Assembly (NCBI RefSeq): GCF_000233695.2
Contig: NZ_CM001488.1
Span: forward strand, 1,928,203-1,992,202
Reading direction: 5' to 3'
Length of the DNA stretch: 64,000 nucleotides
Source: Desulfobacter postgatei 2ac9
GTDB taxonomy: Bacteria > Desulfobacterota > Desulfobacteria > Desulfobacterales > Desulfobacteraceae
A program made the position numbers and the translations under genes. Below the pieces are notes generated by a model. That model was not told the DNA's origin. It worked only from the letters and a program-made list of their open reading frames with translations, and did no database searches. This document shows, piece by piece, positions 38,153-46,819 of the stretch (the first letter of the stretch is position 1; every line of letters begins with the position of its first letter).

Positions 38153-38881
38153 ATGAAACAGAAAACCACCCCTGAATCCAACATTTATACCACAGACAAA
38201 GAGACAACCCAGGAAAAAAATGAACCCGGGGTGTTCACCATCGACCGAGGCACCTCATTGATGAAAAAAAATGAATTTAACATGATTATTATCGCCGCCC
38301 TGGTGGTTACAATCCTGGTTTTTTTCTTTTTTTTCAGGGGATCATCGACACAAAATAGCACTGAACAGGAAGCTGTTTCAGCTAAAGGGGAAGATCATAT
38401 CGCCCCGGGTTTTGAAGATCGTATCTCAGCCCTTGAGATTGCTTTGGCAAAAATAGCATCCTCTTCGGCTCAGAATGAAAACCAAGCTGCATTACGGGCC
38501 GTGTCAGGCCTTGATCAACGGATCTCTCGAATTGAAACGGCAGTCAACCTGAAGCTTGATGTTCTGATTGAACGTGTGGACAAACTTGAAGGCCGATTAA
38601 GAAAGGTGGCTGTTGTTGCCTCGACGCCTCCTCCAAAAAAGATTGTCAAATCCGAGCCTAAAGTGAAGAAGTCTGCACCCGCGTCCGAGAAAAAGGTTCA
38701 GGTGGCAAAGAAAAACGCTGACAAACCAAAGAAGACCAACCAGTTTCATACGGTTCAAAAGGGTGAAACTCTGTGGTCGATTTCCCAGAAATATAAAACC
38801 AATGTGGAAGCCGTACGCAAACTGAATAATCTGACACCTGAGGATAAGATACATATCGGCAGTAAGTTATTGGTCAGATAG
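38153..38881 (+). CDS. Membrane-anchored coiled-coil protein with C-terminal LysM domain
   Basis: This 242-residue protein begins at ATG 38153 with AGGAG upstream. It has a cytoplasmic tail, one membrane segment near residues 43-62 (IIIAALVVTILVFFFFF), and a coiled coil (about 85-150). A Lys/Pro-rich linker and one LysM domain follow at the C-terminus (FHTVQKGETLWSISQKYK, to LLVR). LysM binds peptidoglycan, so the protein likely spans from inner membrane to cell wall. Its end overlaps the convergent trpF stop by 8 bases. Confidence 0.85.
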   Translation: MKQKTTPESNIYTTDKETTQEKNEPGVFTIDRGTSLMKKNEFNMIIIAALVVTILVFFFFFRGSSTQNSTEQEAVSAKGEDHIAPGFEDRISALEIALAKIASSSAQNENQAALRAVSGLDQRISRIETAVNLKLDVLIERVDKLEGRLRKVAVVASTPPPKKIVKSEPKVKKSAPASEKKVQVAKKNADKPKKTNQFHTVQKGETLWSISQKYKTNVEAVRKLNNLTPEDKIHIGSKLLVR

Positions 38882-39551
38882 AAACAGATTTTGCAGCCCT
38901 GACAAAGGCTTTTACCTTTGCAATATCCTTAATGCCCTTTGTTTTTTCAACACCTGAAGAGACATCTACGGCATAGGGATGTATCCTCGCAACCGCATCC
39001 GCCACATTTGCCGGGTTAAGCCCTCCGGCCAGCATCAAACGCACTTTTTTTGCCATGTCAAGGGCCTGGTTGTAATCCCAGGTTTCTGCATTGCCTCCGG
39101 GAAGTATCCCTTTGCCGTACTCAGCCAGACAAAAATCAGCGGATGGATATTTTTCTGTGTCACAAAGCTTAGGAGGTTTTGCTGCAAAAAAAGCTTTGGT
39201 TACCACAAGGTTTTGGGCGGATAATCGTTCAGCAAGATCAGGTGGTTCTGCGCCGTGCAGCTGCACGATTTCAAGTCCGCAGGCAGAAACGGTCTGCATG
39301 ATCGAATTATAGGTTTCGTTGACAAACACCCCGCAGGCCGGCACGCCTTTGGGAAGGGCCCGGGCAATTTCCCGGGCTTTGGCTGTGCTGACATGCCGGG
39401 GGCTTTTTTCAAAAAAAACAAGCCCAATGATATCCGCGCCGGCTTTCACGCAGTCAAGTGCATTGTCCACAAGGGTCAGGCCGCATATTTTTACAAGCAC
39501 ACGGTGCCTTTGGGCGGGTATCTGCCATATGGGTGCGGGAATTTGAGCCAT
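38874..39551 (-). CDS. trpF: Phosphoribosylanthranilate isomerase
   Basis: TrpF converts phosphoribosylanthranilate to CdRP. The 225-residue protein has VKICGLTLVDNALDCVKAGAD with the catalytic Cys, GVFVNE, VQLHGAE, and LAGGLNPANV with VDVSSGVE near the end, all normal for the family. It starts 5 bases after the trpC stop and is the last gene of the operon; trpB and trpA do not follow. Confidence 0.95.
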   Translation of the reverse strand: MAQIPAPIWQIPAQRHRVLVKICGLTLVDNALDCVKAGADIIGLVFFEKSPRHVSTAKAREIARALPKGVPACGVFVNETYNSIMQTVSACGLEIVQLHGAEPPDLAERLSAQNLVVTKAFFAAKPPKLCDTEKYPSADFCLAEYGKGILPGGNAETWDYNQALDMAKKVRLMLAGGLNPANVADAVARIHPYAVDVSSGVEKTKGIKDIAKVKAFVRAAKSVSI

Positions 39552-39556
39552 GGCCG

Positions 39557-40360
39557 TTAATCACCCTCTTCGTTGAGGCCAAGAAGGGTTTTGATAAACC
39601 GGGCCGGATCCTTTGAACGGACAATGCTCTCTCCCACAAGGAAATTGAAAATACGGTTTTCAATGCCGGCTTCAATGCCGGGGCGACCGGAAATGCCCGA
39701 GGCCTCCACGGGGATGATTTCATCGGGAAAAATTTTTGCCACACGTTTTGCCACACTTGTGTCCACCTCAAGGGTCGCAAGGTTTCTGTTGTTAATGCCC
39801 ACCACCCGGGATTGGGCTTTGTATGCCTGTTCAAATTCAAATTCTGAATTAATCTCCACCAGCGGTTCCATGCCAAGTTCCCGGGTAAGAAGGGTCAGTT
39901 CTGCCTGCTGGGCGGGATCAAGCAGGGTGGTGATCAAAAGAACCGCAGACGCCCCTGCCTTTTTGGCTTCATAAATCTGGTATTCGGAAAAGATAAAATC
40001 CTTTCGAAGTACGGGCAGATCTGTGTTTTGACACACAAGTTCAAGATCGGACAAGGTGCCTTTAAAGTACTTTGATTCCGTAAGCACCGATATGGCCCTT
40101 GCCCCGCCCTGGGTGTAGGCCCCGGCATAGGCGGCCACGTCAAGATCAATTTTGATATCTCCCTTGGAAGGGGATGCTTTTTTGACCTCGGCAATGATAC
40201 CGATCGCTTCACGGGTTGAATCTGCCATGGCATCAGCAAAAGAAGCCGGGGTAGGGGTGTGTTCGGCATCATGGCGAATGGCGGTTAAGGGTACTTTGCT
40301 TTTGGCCTGGTTTATTTCTTCTTTTTTTACATCAACAACAGCGTTGAGAAATCCTTTCAT
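39557..40360 (-). CDS. trpC: Indole-3-glycerol phosphate synthase
   Basis: TrpC closes the indole ring from CdRP. This 267-residue TIM barrel shows IIAEVKKASPSKGDI, ISVLTESKYFKG, LPVLRKDFIFSEYQIYEAKKAGA, VGINNRNLATLEVD and EASGISGRP, covering the catalytic Lys and Glu residues of the family. It is coupled to trpF and lies 16 bases after trpD. Confidence 0.96.
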   Translation of the reverse strand: MKGFLNAVVDVKKEEINQAKSKVPLTAIRHDAEHTPTPASFADAMADSTREAIGIIAEVKKASPSKGDIKIDLDVAAYAGAYTQGGARAISVLTESKYFKGTLSDLELVCQNTDLPVLRKDFIFSEYQIYEAKKAGASAVLLITTLLDPAQQAELTLLTRELGMEPLVEINSEFEFEQAYKAQSRVVGINNRNLATLEVDTSVAKRVAKIFPDEIIPVEASGISGRPGIEAGIENRIFNFLVGESIVRSKDPARFIKTLLGLNEEGD

Positions 40361-40376
40361 TTATCTGCCTTTCCGT

Positions 40377-41396
40377 TTAAGCGTTTTCCTTGGTATAATC
40401 CGCCAGCAGCTCAAGTTTTTCCATGGCAGCCCCTGTTTCAATCGATTTTAATGCCATTTCAATCCCTTTTTCAATGGTCGGTGCGGCATCTGCGGCTACA
40501 AGGCCGGCGCCTGCATTGAGTAGGACGATATTCTGTTTCGGGCCCTTTGCCCCGGACAGAATGGCCCGGGTGATGGCGGCATTGTGTTTTGCATCGCCAC
40601 CCAAAAGATCCTTGGGGTCGGCGTATTCGTCAAAATAGGTCAAGGGATCCACATCATAGGTTTTAATCATGCCGTCATTGAGTTCCGTCACCCGGGTCAG
40701 GGTTGTGGTGGTCATTTCATCCATACCGTCATGGCCGTGAACCACAAAGGCCTTTTCCACACCCAGCAGATTTAATGCCTTTCCAAACATTTCAGTTAGT
40801 TCCGGTGCATATACCCCAAGGATTTGACATGAGGCGGCTGCCGGGTTGGTTAATGGTCCGAGCATGTTGAAAATGCTTCTGATCTTACACTCCATACGGG
40901 CTTTCATGGCGTACTTCATGGATCCGTGGTACAGGGGCGCAAACATGAAACCAATGCCGATTTCGTTGATGGCCTCTTCCACAATTTCAGGGTGCACACT
41001 TAAATTAATTCCAAGTTCTTCAAGTACATCCGCAGATCCGCATTTGCTGGTGATTGACCGGTTGCCGTGTTTTGCCACGGTTATGCCCGCGCCTGCAATG
41101 ACAAAGGCCGTTGTGGTGGAGATATTAAATGACCCGGAGGCGTCACCGCCTGTGCCGCAGGTGTCAATGACCTTTTTGGCAAGCGTTTGAACACGAACCG
41201 CCTTGGTCCTCATGGCCCGGGCTGCACCTGCCAGTTCCTCAAATGTCTCCCTCTTTGTGGCAAGGGCTCCCATGAATGCCCCGATCTGGGCTTCGGTGGC
41301 CTGTCCTGAAAAAATGATGTTCATCATGTTCGCCATCTGATCTTGGCTGAGATCCTGTCCGCGTACTATGGTATTCAGGTACGTTGTAAAATCCAC
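40377..41396 (-). CDS. trpD: Anthranilate phosphoribosyltransferase
   Basis: TrpD transfers phosphoribose from PRPP to anthranilate. The 339-residue protein has the KVIDTCGTGGDASGSFNIST glycine-rich PRPP motif, KHGNRSITSKCGSADVLEELG, FMFAPLYHGSMK, and NMLGPLTNPA. It is a stand-alone TrpD, not fused to TrpG, and starts directly after the trpG stop. Confidence 0.96.
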   Translation of the reverse strand: MDFTTYLNTIVRGQDLSQDQMANMMNIIFSGQATEAQIGAFMGALATKRETFEELAGAARAMRTKAVRVQTLAKKVIDTCGTGGDASGSFNISTTTAFVIAGAGITVAKHGNRSITSKCGSADVLEELGINLSVHPEIVEEAINEIGIGFMFAPLYHGSMKYAMKARMECKIRSIFNMLGPLTNPAAASCQILGVYAPELTEMFGKALNLLGVEKAFVVHGHDGMDEMTTTTLTRVTELNDGMIKTYDVDPLTYFDEYADPKDLLGGDAKHNAAITRAILSGAKGPKQNIVLLNAGAGLVAADAAPTIEKGIEMALKSIETGAAMEKLELLADYTKENA

Positions 41397-41397
41397 A

Positions 41398-41967
41398 TCA
41401 TGCTCCTTTGATAAAGTTTCTGATCAGCCGTTTTCCCACGGTGGTCATGAAAGATTCCGGATGGAATTGAACTCCCTGGGTGGGGTGCTCTCTATGTCTT
41501 ATACCCATGATTTCACCGTCCAGAGTTCTGGCCGTCACTTCCAGACAGTCTGGCAGGTCCGATTCCTGAACCGCCAGGGAGTGGTAACGCATCACATTAA
41601 AGGGCTTGTTGATGCCCGAAAAGATGTGTTTGCCGTCGGCTTGCACCACGGATGTTTTGCCGTGCATAATGGACTTGGCATGGATAATGGTGCCGCCAAA
41701 ACTCTGGGCAATGGCCTGATGGCCTAAACACACCCCCAGTATGGGGAGTGTCCCGGACAGTTTTTGAACAAGTTCAAGACAGATGCCTGCATCCTCAGGC
41801 CTGCCCGGCCCCGGTGAGAGGATGATTGCATCAAACCCTAAGCCGGCAAGCGCTTCCACACTGATTTTATCATTTCTGAAAACCTCTGCCTGTGCCCCTG
41901 TATGCAGCACATAATGCACCAGGTTAAAGGTAAAGGAATCATAGTTGTCTATTATTGCGGTTTTCAT
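41398..41967 (-). CDS. trpG: Anthranilate synthase glutamine amidotransferase subunit
   Basis: TrpG supplies ammonia to TrpE. The 189-residue class I amidotransferase has IDNYDSFTFNLVHY, LSPGPGRPEDAG, the catalytic Cys in LGVCLGHQAIAQ, and the His/Glu pair in VQFHPESFMT. It lies 6 bases after trpE and abuts trpD. Confidence 0.96.
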   Translation of the reverse strand: MKTAIIDNYDSFTFNLVHYVLHTGAQAEVFRNDKISVEALAGLGFDAIILSPGPGRPEDAGICLELVQKLSGTLPILGVCLGHQAIAQSFGGTIIHAKSIMHGKTSVVQADGKHIFSGINKPFNVMRYHSLAVQESDLPDCLEVTARTLDGEIMGIRHREHPTQGVQFHPESFMTTVGKRLIRNFIKGA

Positions 41968-41973
41968 ATCTTA

Positions 41974-43461
41974 CTATCCTTTTGGGCTTTGTGACAGAGC
42001 AAGTTTCAATGCCATCTCAACACTTTTGGCCTTGTTGATACATTCGTTCAATTCGGTTTCAGGGTCTGAGTCGTAGACAATGCCTGCCCCTGCCTGGACG
42101 GTTAACGTGTCGTTTTCCATGACAGCGGTGCGGATGGTAATGGCAAAATCCATGTTGCCGGTAAAGGAGATATACCCGGCAGCACCGCCATAAACACCCC
42201 TTTGTCGTTTTTCAAGCTTTGCTATGATCTCCATGGCCCTGATTTTGGGCGCACCGGACAAGGTGCCTGCCGGAAAGGTGGCCTTGAAAAGATCAAAGGC
42301 GTCACAATCCTCTTTTAAATCACAGGTGATATTAGAGACCAGGTGCATGACATGGGAATAGCGTTCAATGACCATGGTGTCCGTGACCTGGACCGTGCCG
42401 GCCTGGGCGACCCGGCCAAGATCATTTCGGCCCAGATCGATGAGCATCACATGTTCTGCCTTTTCCTTTTCATCATTGAGCAGATCATCGGCCAGGGCCC
42501 GGTCTTTTTGTTCACTGTTGCCCCTGGGCCTTGTGCCTGCAATGGGTCGAAGGGTTGCCACCCGGTTTTCAAGGCGAACCATGGTTTCAGGGGAAGATCC
42601 TGCAATGACCCGGTCCGTGAAGTTCATGAAAAACATGTATGGTGACGGGTTGATGTAGCGCTGGGCCCTGTAGATCAGTACGGGATCGACCGTTGTTTTG
42701 CATGAAAAGGGCTGGGAATATACCGCCTGGAAAATATCTCCCTCTACAATATGCGCCTTGATGGTTTTAACCCCTTCCATATACTCTTCGGCCGGTGTTT
42801 CCGGTGCAAGCTGTGTATCGACAACGTGGGCCGCCGTCCTGGGAACAAGCGGTTTTCCTAAATCCCTCACAAGCGTGTCAACGTTATTCCTGGCATTATC
42901 ATAGACCGTGGCCGGATCATCTGTTTTGGACAGGTAACAGATATTCAGGCAGGTCAGGGTCTGTTTGATATTGTCAAAGATGATCATCTGTTCGGGAATA
43001 ATAAAATGGCCGTACGGGGTGCCATCGGGCAGGGAAACATCAATATTTTCAAAAAAAGAGACCATCTCATAGGCAAAATAGCCGGTAATACCGCTCCAGA
43101 ATCGCGGTAAATCAGGGATATCGGCAGGGGTGAATCCTTTGATAACGTCCCGCATCACGTTTAAAGGATCATTGTCATGTGCGATTTTTTGGGTGTCGTG
43201 GCGGGTTGTCACAAGCACATGGGTTTGAAAAATTTTAATGTGCCCAAATGCAGACACACCAAGAAAACTGTAACGCCCCCACCGTTCACCGCCTTCCACA
43301 CTCTCTAAAAGGAAGCACGCTTTGTCCTTTTCATAGCATTTCTGTAGAATGGATACGGGTGTATCACTGTCTGCAAGTACCCTCGTGGCCACAGGTATGA
43401 CATTGGCGGATTGAGCAAGTTTGATGAATTGGTCTTTATCCGGCAGTCTGTCTAATATCAT
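41974..43461 (-). CDS. trpE: Anthranilate synthase component I
   Basis: TrpE makes anthranilate from chorismate. The 495-residue length and motifs are standard: LLESVEGGERWGRYSFLG near the N-terminus (Trp feedback region), then SPYMFFMNF, IAGTRPRG, LIDLGRNDLGRV, GTLSGAPKIRAMEII and GAGIVYDSDPETE. It is the first structural gene of trpEGDCF and lies just after an attenuator preceded by a Trp-rich leader peptide. Confidence 0.97.
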   Translation of the reverse strand: MILDRLPDKDQFIKLAQSANVIPVATRVLADSDTPVSILQKCYEKDKACFLLESVEGGERWGRYSFLGVSAFGHIKIFQTHVLVTTRHDTQKIAHDNDPLNVMRDVIKGFTPADIPDLPRFWSGITGYFAYEMVSFFENIDVSLPDGTPYGHFIIPEQMIIFDNIKQTLTCLNICYLSKTDDPATVYDNARNNVDTLVRDLGKPLVPRTAAHVVDTQLAPETPAEEYMEGVKTIKAHIVEGDIFQAVYSQPFSCKTTVDPVLIYRAQRYINPSPYMFFMNFTDRVIAGSSPETMVRLENRVATLRPIAGTRPRGNSEQKDRALADDLLNDEKEKAEHVMLIDLGRNDLGRVAQAGTVQVTDTMVIERYSHVMHLVSNITCDLKEDCDAFDLFKATFPAGTLSGAPKIRAMEIIAKLEKRQRGVYGGAAGYISFTGNMDFAITIRTAVMENDTLTVQAGAGIVYDSDPETELNECINKAKSVEMALKLALSQSPKG

Positions 43462-43487
43462 TAAAAAATCCTCACAAAATATTTAAA

Positions 43488-43522
43488 ATAAAAAAAAGGC
43501 TGACATGGGTGTTGTCAGCCTT
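43488..43522 (-). terminator. trp attenuator terminator
   Basis: On the minus strand a perfect 10-bp stem (AAGGCTGACA, 7-base loop, TGTCAGCCTT; 43496-43522) is followed by eight U from the A run at 43488-43495. It lies between the Trp-rich leader peptide and trpE, the classical position for transcription attenuation. A GGGTCC/GGACCC-containing region just upstream could form the competing antiterminator. Confidence 0.88.
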
Positions 43523-43580
43523 GGGTCCGCAACAGCCATGAAAGTTAGTGAAAGCTGCTGCAGCGATATGTCACAAGAAT

Positions 43581-43679
43581 CTAAAACATCTTTGATAACC
43601 GGTGCAACAGCCATTGCCATATTGGCCAGGAATGCCAGCGCCACAAATTTAGTTTCTGATGGGTTGCAAAAGTTTTCAT
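43581..43679 (-). CDS. trpL: trp operon leader peptide TrpL
   Basis: This 32-residue frame starts at ATG 43679 with AAGGG upstream and ends at TAG 43583-43581. It contains WRWHSWPIWQW: five Trp within eleven residues. It ends about 60 bases before the attenuator stem and about 120 bases before trpE. A ribosome stalling at the Trp codons when charged tRNA-Trp is scarce would favour the antiterminator. It is too short for usual gene finders. Confidence 0.93.
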   Translation of the reverse strand: MKTFATHQKLNLWRWHSWPIWQWLLHRLSKMF

Positions 43680-43714
43680 AGGTGCCCTTACTCTATATAC
43701 GTTTTTTAAAGGCC

Positions 43715-43743
43715 AAATTAAATGGTTTTAATAACGGTGTCAA
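43715..43743 (-). promoter_or_regulatory. Predicted trp operon promoter
   Basis: On the minus strand, -35 TTGACA (43738-43743) and -10 TAATTT (43715-43720) are spaced by 17 bases. Eight bases upstream of the -35 is a perfect inverted repeat, GTTTCTA-TTGG-TAGAAAC (43751-43768), a possible operator of an unknown regulator. Confidence 0.65.
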
Positions 43744-43911
43744 TAAAAATGTTTCTATTGGTAGAAACAAAATTTAAAACCTATAAATTAAGACCGGACA
43801 AAGATGAAAAAAAGCTGGCACTATTGGACACCGGCATTTATATATTGAATGTTTTAATTTGGATGCATCTTAAGTTTCATGATTTATGATATTGGTTCAG
43901 GACTGATTTAA

Positions 43912-45441
43912 ATGCTTTTGATTTTCCCCCCTGTGGCAAAACCTTGTGAACCCCCGGCCGGCATTGCTCTTTTGTCTTCCGCATTAAAGGAAAATGGTAT
44001 TGACTGCAAATGTGTTGATGCCAATGTGGACGGCCTTTTGTGGCTGATCAATTCTGTTGGCAAAGACAAGGCAACCGATTCCTGGACCCGTAGGGCTTTG
44101 AAAAACAGGGCAGCCGTTTTAAATGATCTTCGCAGCTCTGATCTTTACACCAATTTTGACCGATACCACCAGCGGGTCTATGACCTGAACCGGCTGGTGG
44201 CGGTATCCGTGGACCGGTCAAGATTTAGAATCAGCTTAAGTGATTATTCAGATAATCAGCTCTCTTCGGTGGACTCAAAGGCCCTGCTTGACAGTGCCGC
44301 ATTATACCAGGAAAACCCCTTTTTCCCATATTTTGAAGAAAAACTTCGCCCCGTGATAGAAGGCTGGGATCATCCCTGGATCGGTATCTCCCTTTGCTAT
44401 CTCAATCAGGCCTTGGTCAGCTTTGCCCTGGCCGGGTGGATCAGAGATAACTTCCCGGGTAAAATACTTGTCATGGGAGGAGGATTGATCTCTTCCTGGA
44501 TGAGTCGTCCTCATTTTAACAACCCGTTTTCAAGCCTGGTTGATCACCTGGTTAAAGGGGAGGGAGAATCTGCTTTGCTCGCATTACTTGGTAAGCCCGG
44601 CATTGAGAAAAAACATTATGTGCCGGATTACGGGTTTGCCGATAACCATGATTACATTGCGCCGGCAAAAATTTTGCCTTTTCGGGGTTCCATCGGGTGT
44701 TACTGGCGCAAGTGCCGGTTCTGCCCTGAAAAGGCTGAAACACGTCCCTATTCAACCCAGCGGCCCGATCGGGTGCTTGGAGACCTTGACCTAATGGCTC
44801 AAAACCACCATCCGGATGTTGTGCATTTTATAGACAATGCCATAACGCCTGCGTTTCTGCGTACACTTTCCAGACGGACGTGTGCGTTTAAGTGGTACGG
44901 CTTTGTCCGGTTTGAAAAGGATTTTGCAGATCCTCTATTTTGCCGGGCGCTTAAGCAAAGCGGATGTGAAATGCTTAAACTCGGGCTTGAATCCGGTGAT
45001 CAGAAGGTTTTGGAGGATATGGGAAAGGGGACGGATCTTGAGCTTGTGTCAGCCACCCTTGCCAATCTTAAAGCTGCAGGCATTCTTACTTTTGTTTACC
45101 TGCTCTTCGGCACCCATTATGAAGATGAGGCTGCAGCTTACCGCACTCTGGATTATATCAAGACCCATAAATCCGATATTGACTATTTGAATCTGTCCGT
45201 GTTTAATTTACCTAAGTTCAGCGAAGATGCCCAGGGGCTTGTTACCCAAGAATTTTACCATGGAGATCTCTCTTTATATCTTAATTTTGAACACCCATTG
45301 GGCTGGACCCGCCGTAATGTGAAATCGTTTATTGATAAAGAGTTTAAAAAGCAGCTGGGAGTGGGATCCAGGTTTAGAAAAAATCCGGCTTTTTTTTCAT
45401 CAAACCATGCCATGTTTTTTAATCATATAGAAGAATTTTAA
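43912..45441 (+). CDS. B12-binding-type radical SAM protein
   Basis: This 509-residue protein has an N-terminal region typical of cobalamin-binding radical SAM enzymes (LLIFPPVAKPCEPPAGIALL, then WIGISLCYLNQALVSFALAG and GGGLISSW). The radical SAM domain starts near residue 260: GSIGCYWRKCRFCPEKAE. The Cys spacing is CX4CX2C rather than CX3CX2C. GLESGDQKVLEDMGKG and a C-terminal extension follow. Substrate unknown. It is the first gene of a unit with cinA, 11 bases away. Confidence 0.85.
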   Translation: MLLIFPPVAKPCEPPAGIALLSSALKENGIDCKCVDANVDGLLWLINSVGKDKATDSWTRRALKNRAAVLNDLRSSDLYTNFDRYHQRVYDLNRLVAVSVDRSRFRISLSDYSDNQLSSVDSKALLDSAALYQENPFFPYFEEKLRPVIEGWDHPWIGISLCYLNQALVSFALAGWIRDNFPGKILVMGGGLISSWMSRPHFNNPFSSLVDHLVKGEGESALLALLGKPGIEKKHYVPDYGFADNHDYIAPAKILPFRGSIGCYWRKCRFCPEKAETRPYSTQRPDRVLGDLDLMAQNHHPDVVHFIDNAITPAFLRTLSRRTCAFKWYGFVRFEKDFADPLFCRALKQSGCEMLKLGLESGDQKVLEDMGKGTDLELVSATLANLKAAGILTFVYLLFGTHYEDEAAAYRTLDYIKTHKSDIDYLNLSVFNLPKFSEDAQGLVTQEFYHGDLSLYLNFEHPLGWTRRNVKSFIDKEFKKQLGVGSRFRKNPAFFSSNHAMFFNHIEEF

Positions 45442-45452
45442 AGGAATTTGTC

Positions 45453-46721
45453 ATGATTAATGGCCATGTTCTATCCACCGGAAACGAGGTTCTGCTTGGT
45501 GATATTGTGGATACCAACAGCGCATTTTTATGCCGGCAGCTTAAAAGTTCAGGAATAACCGTTATAAAAACAACGGCTGTGCGTGATGATATGGCAGCCA
45601 TTGTACGGGAGATTCAAAGCATCGCATCTGCCGCAGATATCTGTGTGATGACAGGTGGCCTCGGACCGACACCCGATGATTTAACGGCTGCGGCCTTGGC
45701 TGAAGCTGCGGGGGTGAAAATTGAGTTGGATACCGCAGCCCTGGAGTCCATGAAAAAGTATTTTGATAAACGCGGGTTCGATCTTACCCCCGCCAATGAA
45801 AAACAGGCCATGCTGCCCAAAGGCGCAAAGTTTCTGGAAAATCTTCATGGTACGGCTCCCGGGATTTCCATGACCATCAACAAGTGCCGTTTTTTTTGTA
45901 TGCCCGGTGTCTCCCGGGAAATGGAGCGGATGTTTGATTTGAAAGTGAGACCCAAATTGTATGAAATGACCGGTCATGCCGGTGAAATCCAAATCATCCG
46001 CCTGATGCTGTTTGGCATGCCTGAATCAAGGGTTGGACAGATCCTTTCAGGTTTTGGGCTGCAGTTTCCCGAAATTCATTTGGGTTTCAGGGTCAGATTC
46101 CCCATGATTGAGGTGAAGTTGTCCCTGCTTAAAGAGGTCGTGTCCGATTCCGAAGAGGGCATGGATGGCGCCAGGCAGATGAAGCAGGCCAAACTATGGG
46201 TGATGGAACAGCTTGGATCTATAGTCATTTCAGACCAGGGGCTGACCCTGGCCCAGGAAGTGGGGCGGCTTTTGAAAAAGTGCGGGCAGACGCTCAGTGT
46301 GGCTGAATCCTGCACCGGCGGACTTGTGGCTCACCTGATCACGGATGTGCCGGGCGCCTCTGACTATTTTTTGTTTTCAGCCACCACCTATGCCAACTCC
46401 GCCAAAGAAACAATTCTTAACGTCTCCCGGGAAACCCTGGAAAAAAATGGGGCGGTGGATGAAACCACTGCCCTTGAAATGGCGATTGGCGTCAGAACAG
46501 CCGGCGGGTCAGACTGGGCCGTGTCTACCACGGGCATTGCCGGCCCTTCCGGTGGAACCGAAGCCAAACCTGTGGGAACCGTATGCATTGGGGTGGCAGG
46601 TCCGTCGGGGTCGAATTCCCAAAGGTTTCTGCTGGATCGCGGAGACCGTGAGCGCAACAAACAACTGTTTGCCGCCATGTCCCTTGAGATGCTGCGCAGG
46701 GAACTTGTGAAAAACTATTGA
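45453..46721 (+). CDS. cinA: CinA-family protein (nicotinamide mononucleotide deamidase-type)
   Basis: This 422-residue protein has both CinA parts. The N-terminal MoaB/MogA-like COG1058 domain (residues 1-170) shows LSTGNEVLLGDIVDTNSAFL and MTGGLGPTPDD. The C-terminal deamidase domain (about 265-420) shows VAESCTGGLVAHLIT, YANSAKE and TTGIAGPSGGTEAKPVGTV. CinA hydrolyses NMN in pyridine-nucleotide recycling; many copies also have ADP-ribose pyrophosphatase activity. AAGGAA lies upstream. Spacing suggests co-transcription with the radical SAM gene. Confidence 0.94.
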   Translation: MINGHVLSTGNEVLLGDIVDTNSAFLCRQLKSSGITVIKTTAVRDDMAAIVREIQSIASAADICVMTGGLGPTPDDLTAAALAEAAGVKIELDTAALESMKKYFDKRGFDLTPANEKQAMLPKGAKFLENLHGTAPGISMTINKCRFFCMPGVSREMERMFDLKVRPKLYEMTGHAGEIQIIRLMLFGMPESRVGQILSGFGLQFPEIHLGFRVRFPMIEVKLSLLKEVVSDSEEGMDGARQMKQAKLWVMEQLGSIVISDQGLTLAQEVGRLLKKCGQTLSVAESCTGGLVAHLITDVPGASDYFLFSATTYANSAKETILNVSRETLEKNGAVDETTALEMAIGVRTAGGSDWAVSTTGIAGPSGGTEAKPVGTVCIGVAGPSGSNSQRFLLDRGDRERNKQLFAAMSLEMLRRELVKNY

Positions 46722-46776
46722 AGACTAAATATTATACCTTTTTACAAACACAACGTGCTGAAGCACTGTTTTTTTT

Positions 46777-46798
46777 CCAAGCCCGAAGGCTTGGTTTT
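46777..46798 (+). terminator. Rho-independent terminator after cinA
   Basis: CCAAGCC-CGAA-GGCTTGG forms a perfect 7-bp stem with a tetraloop, followed by TTTT. The complementary strand has a UUCG loop. A smaller GTGCT/AGCAC hairpin precedes it (about 46755-46766). Confidence 0.7.
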
Positions 46799-46819
46799 CC
46801 ACACCTTAAGGGGGGTTTT

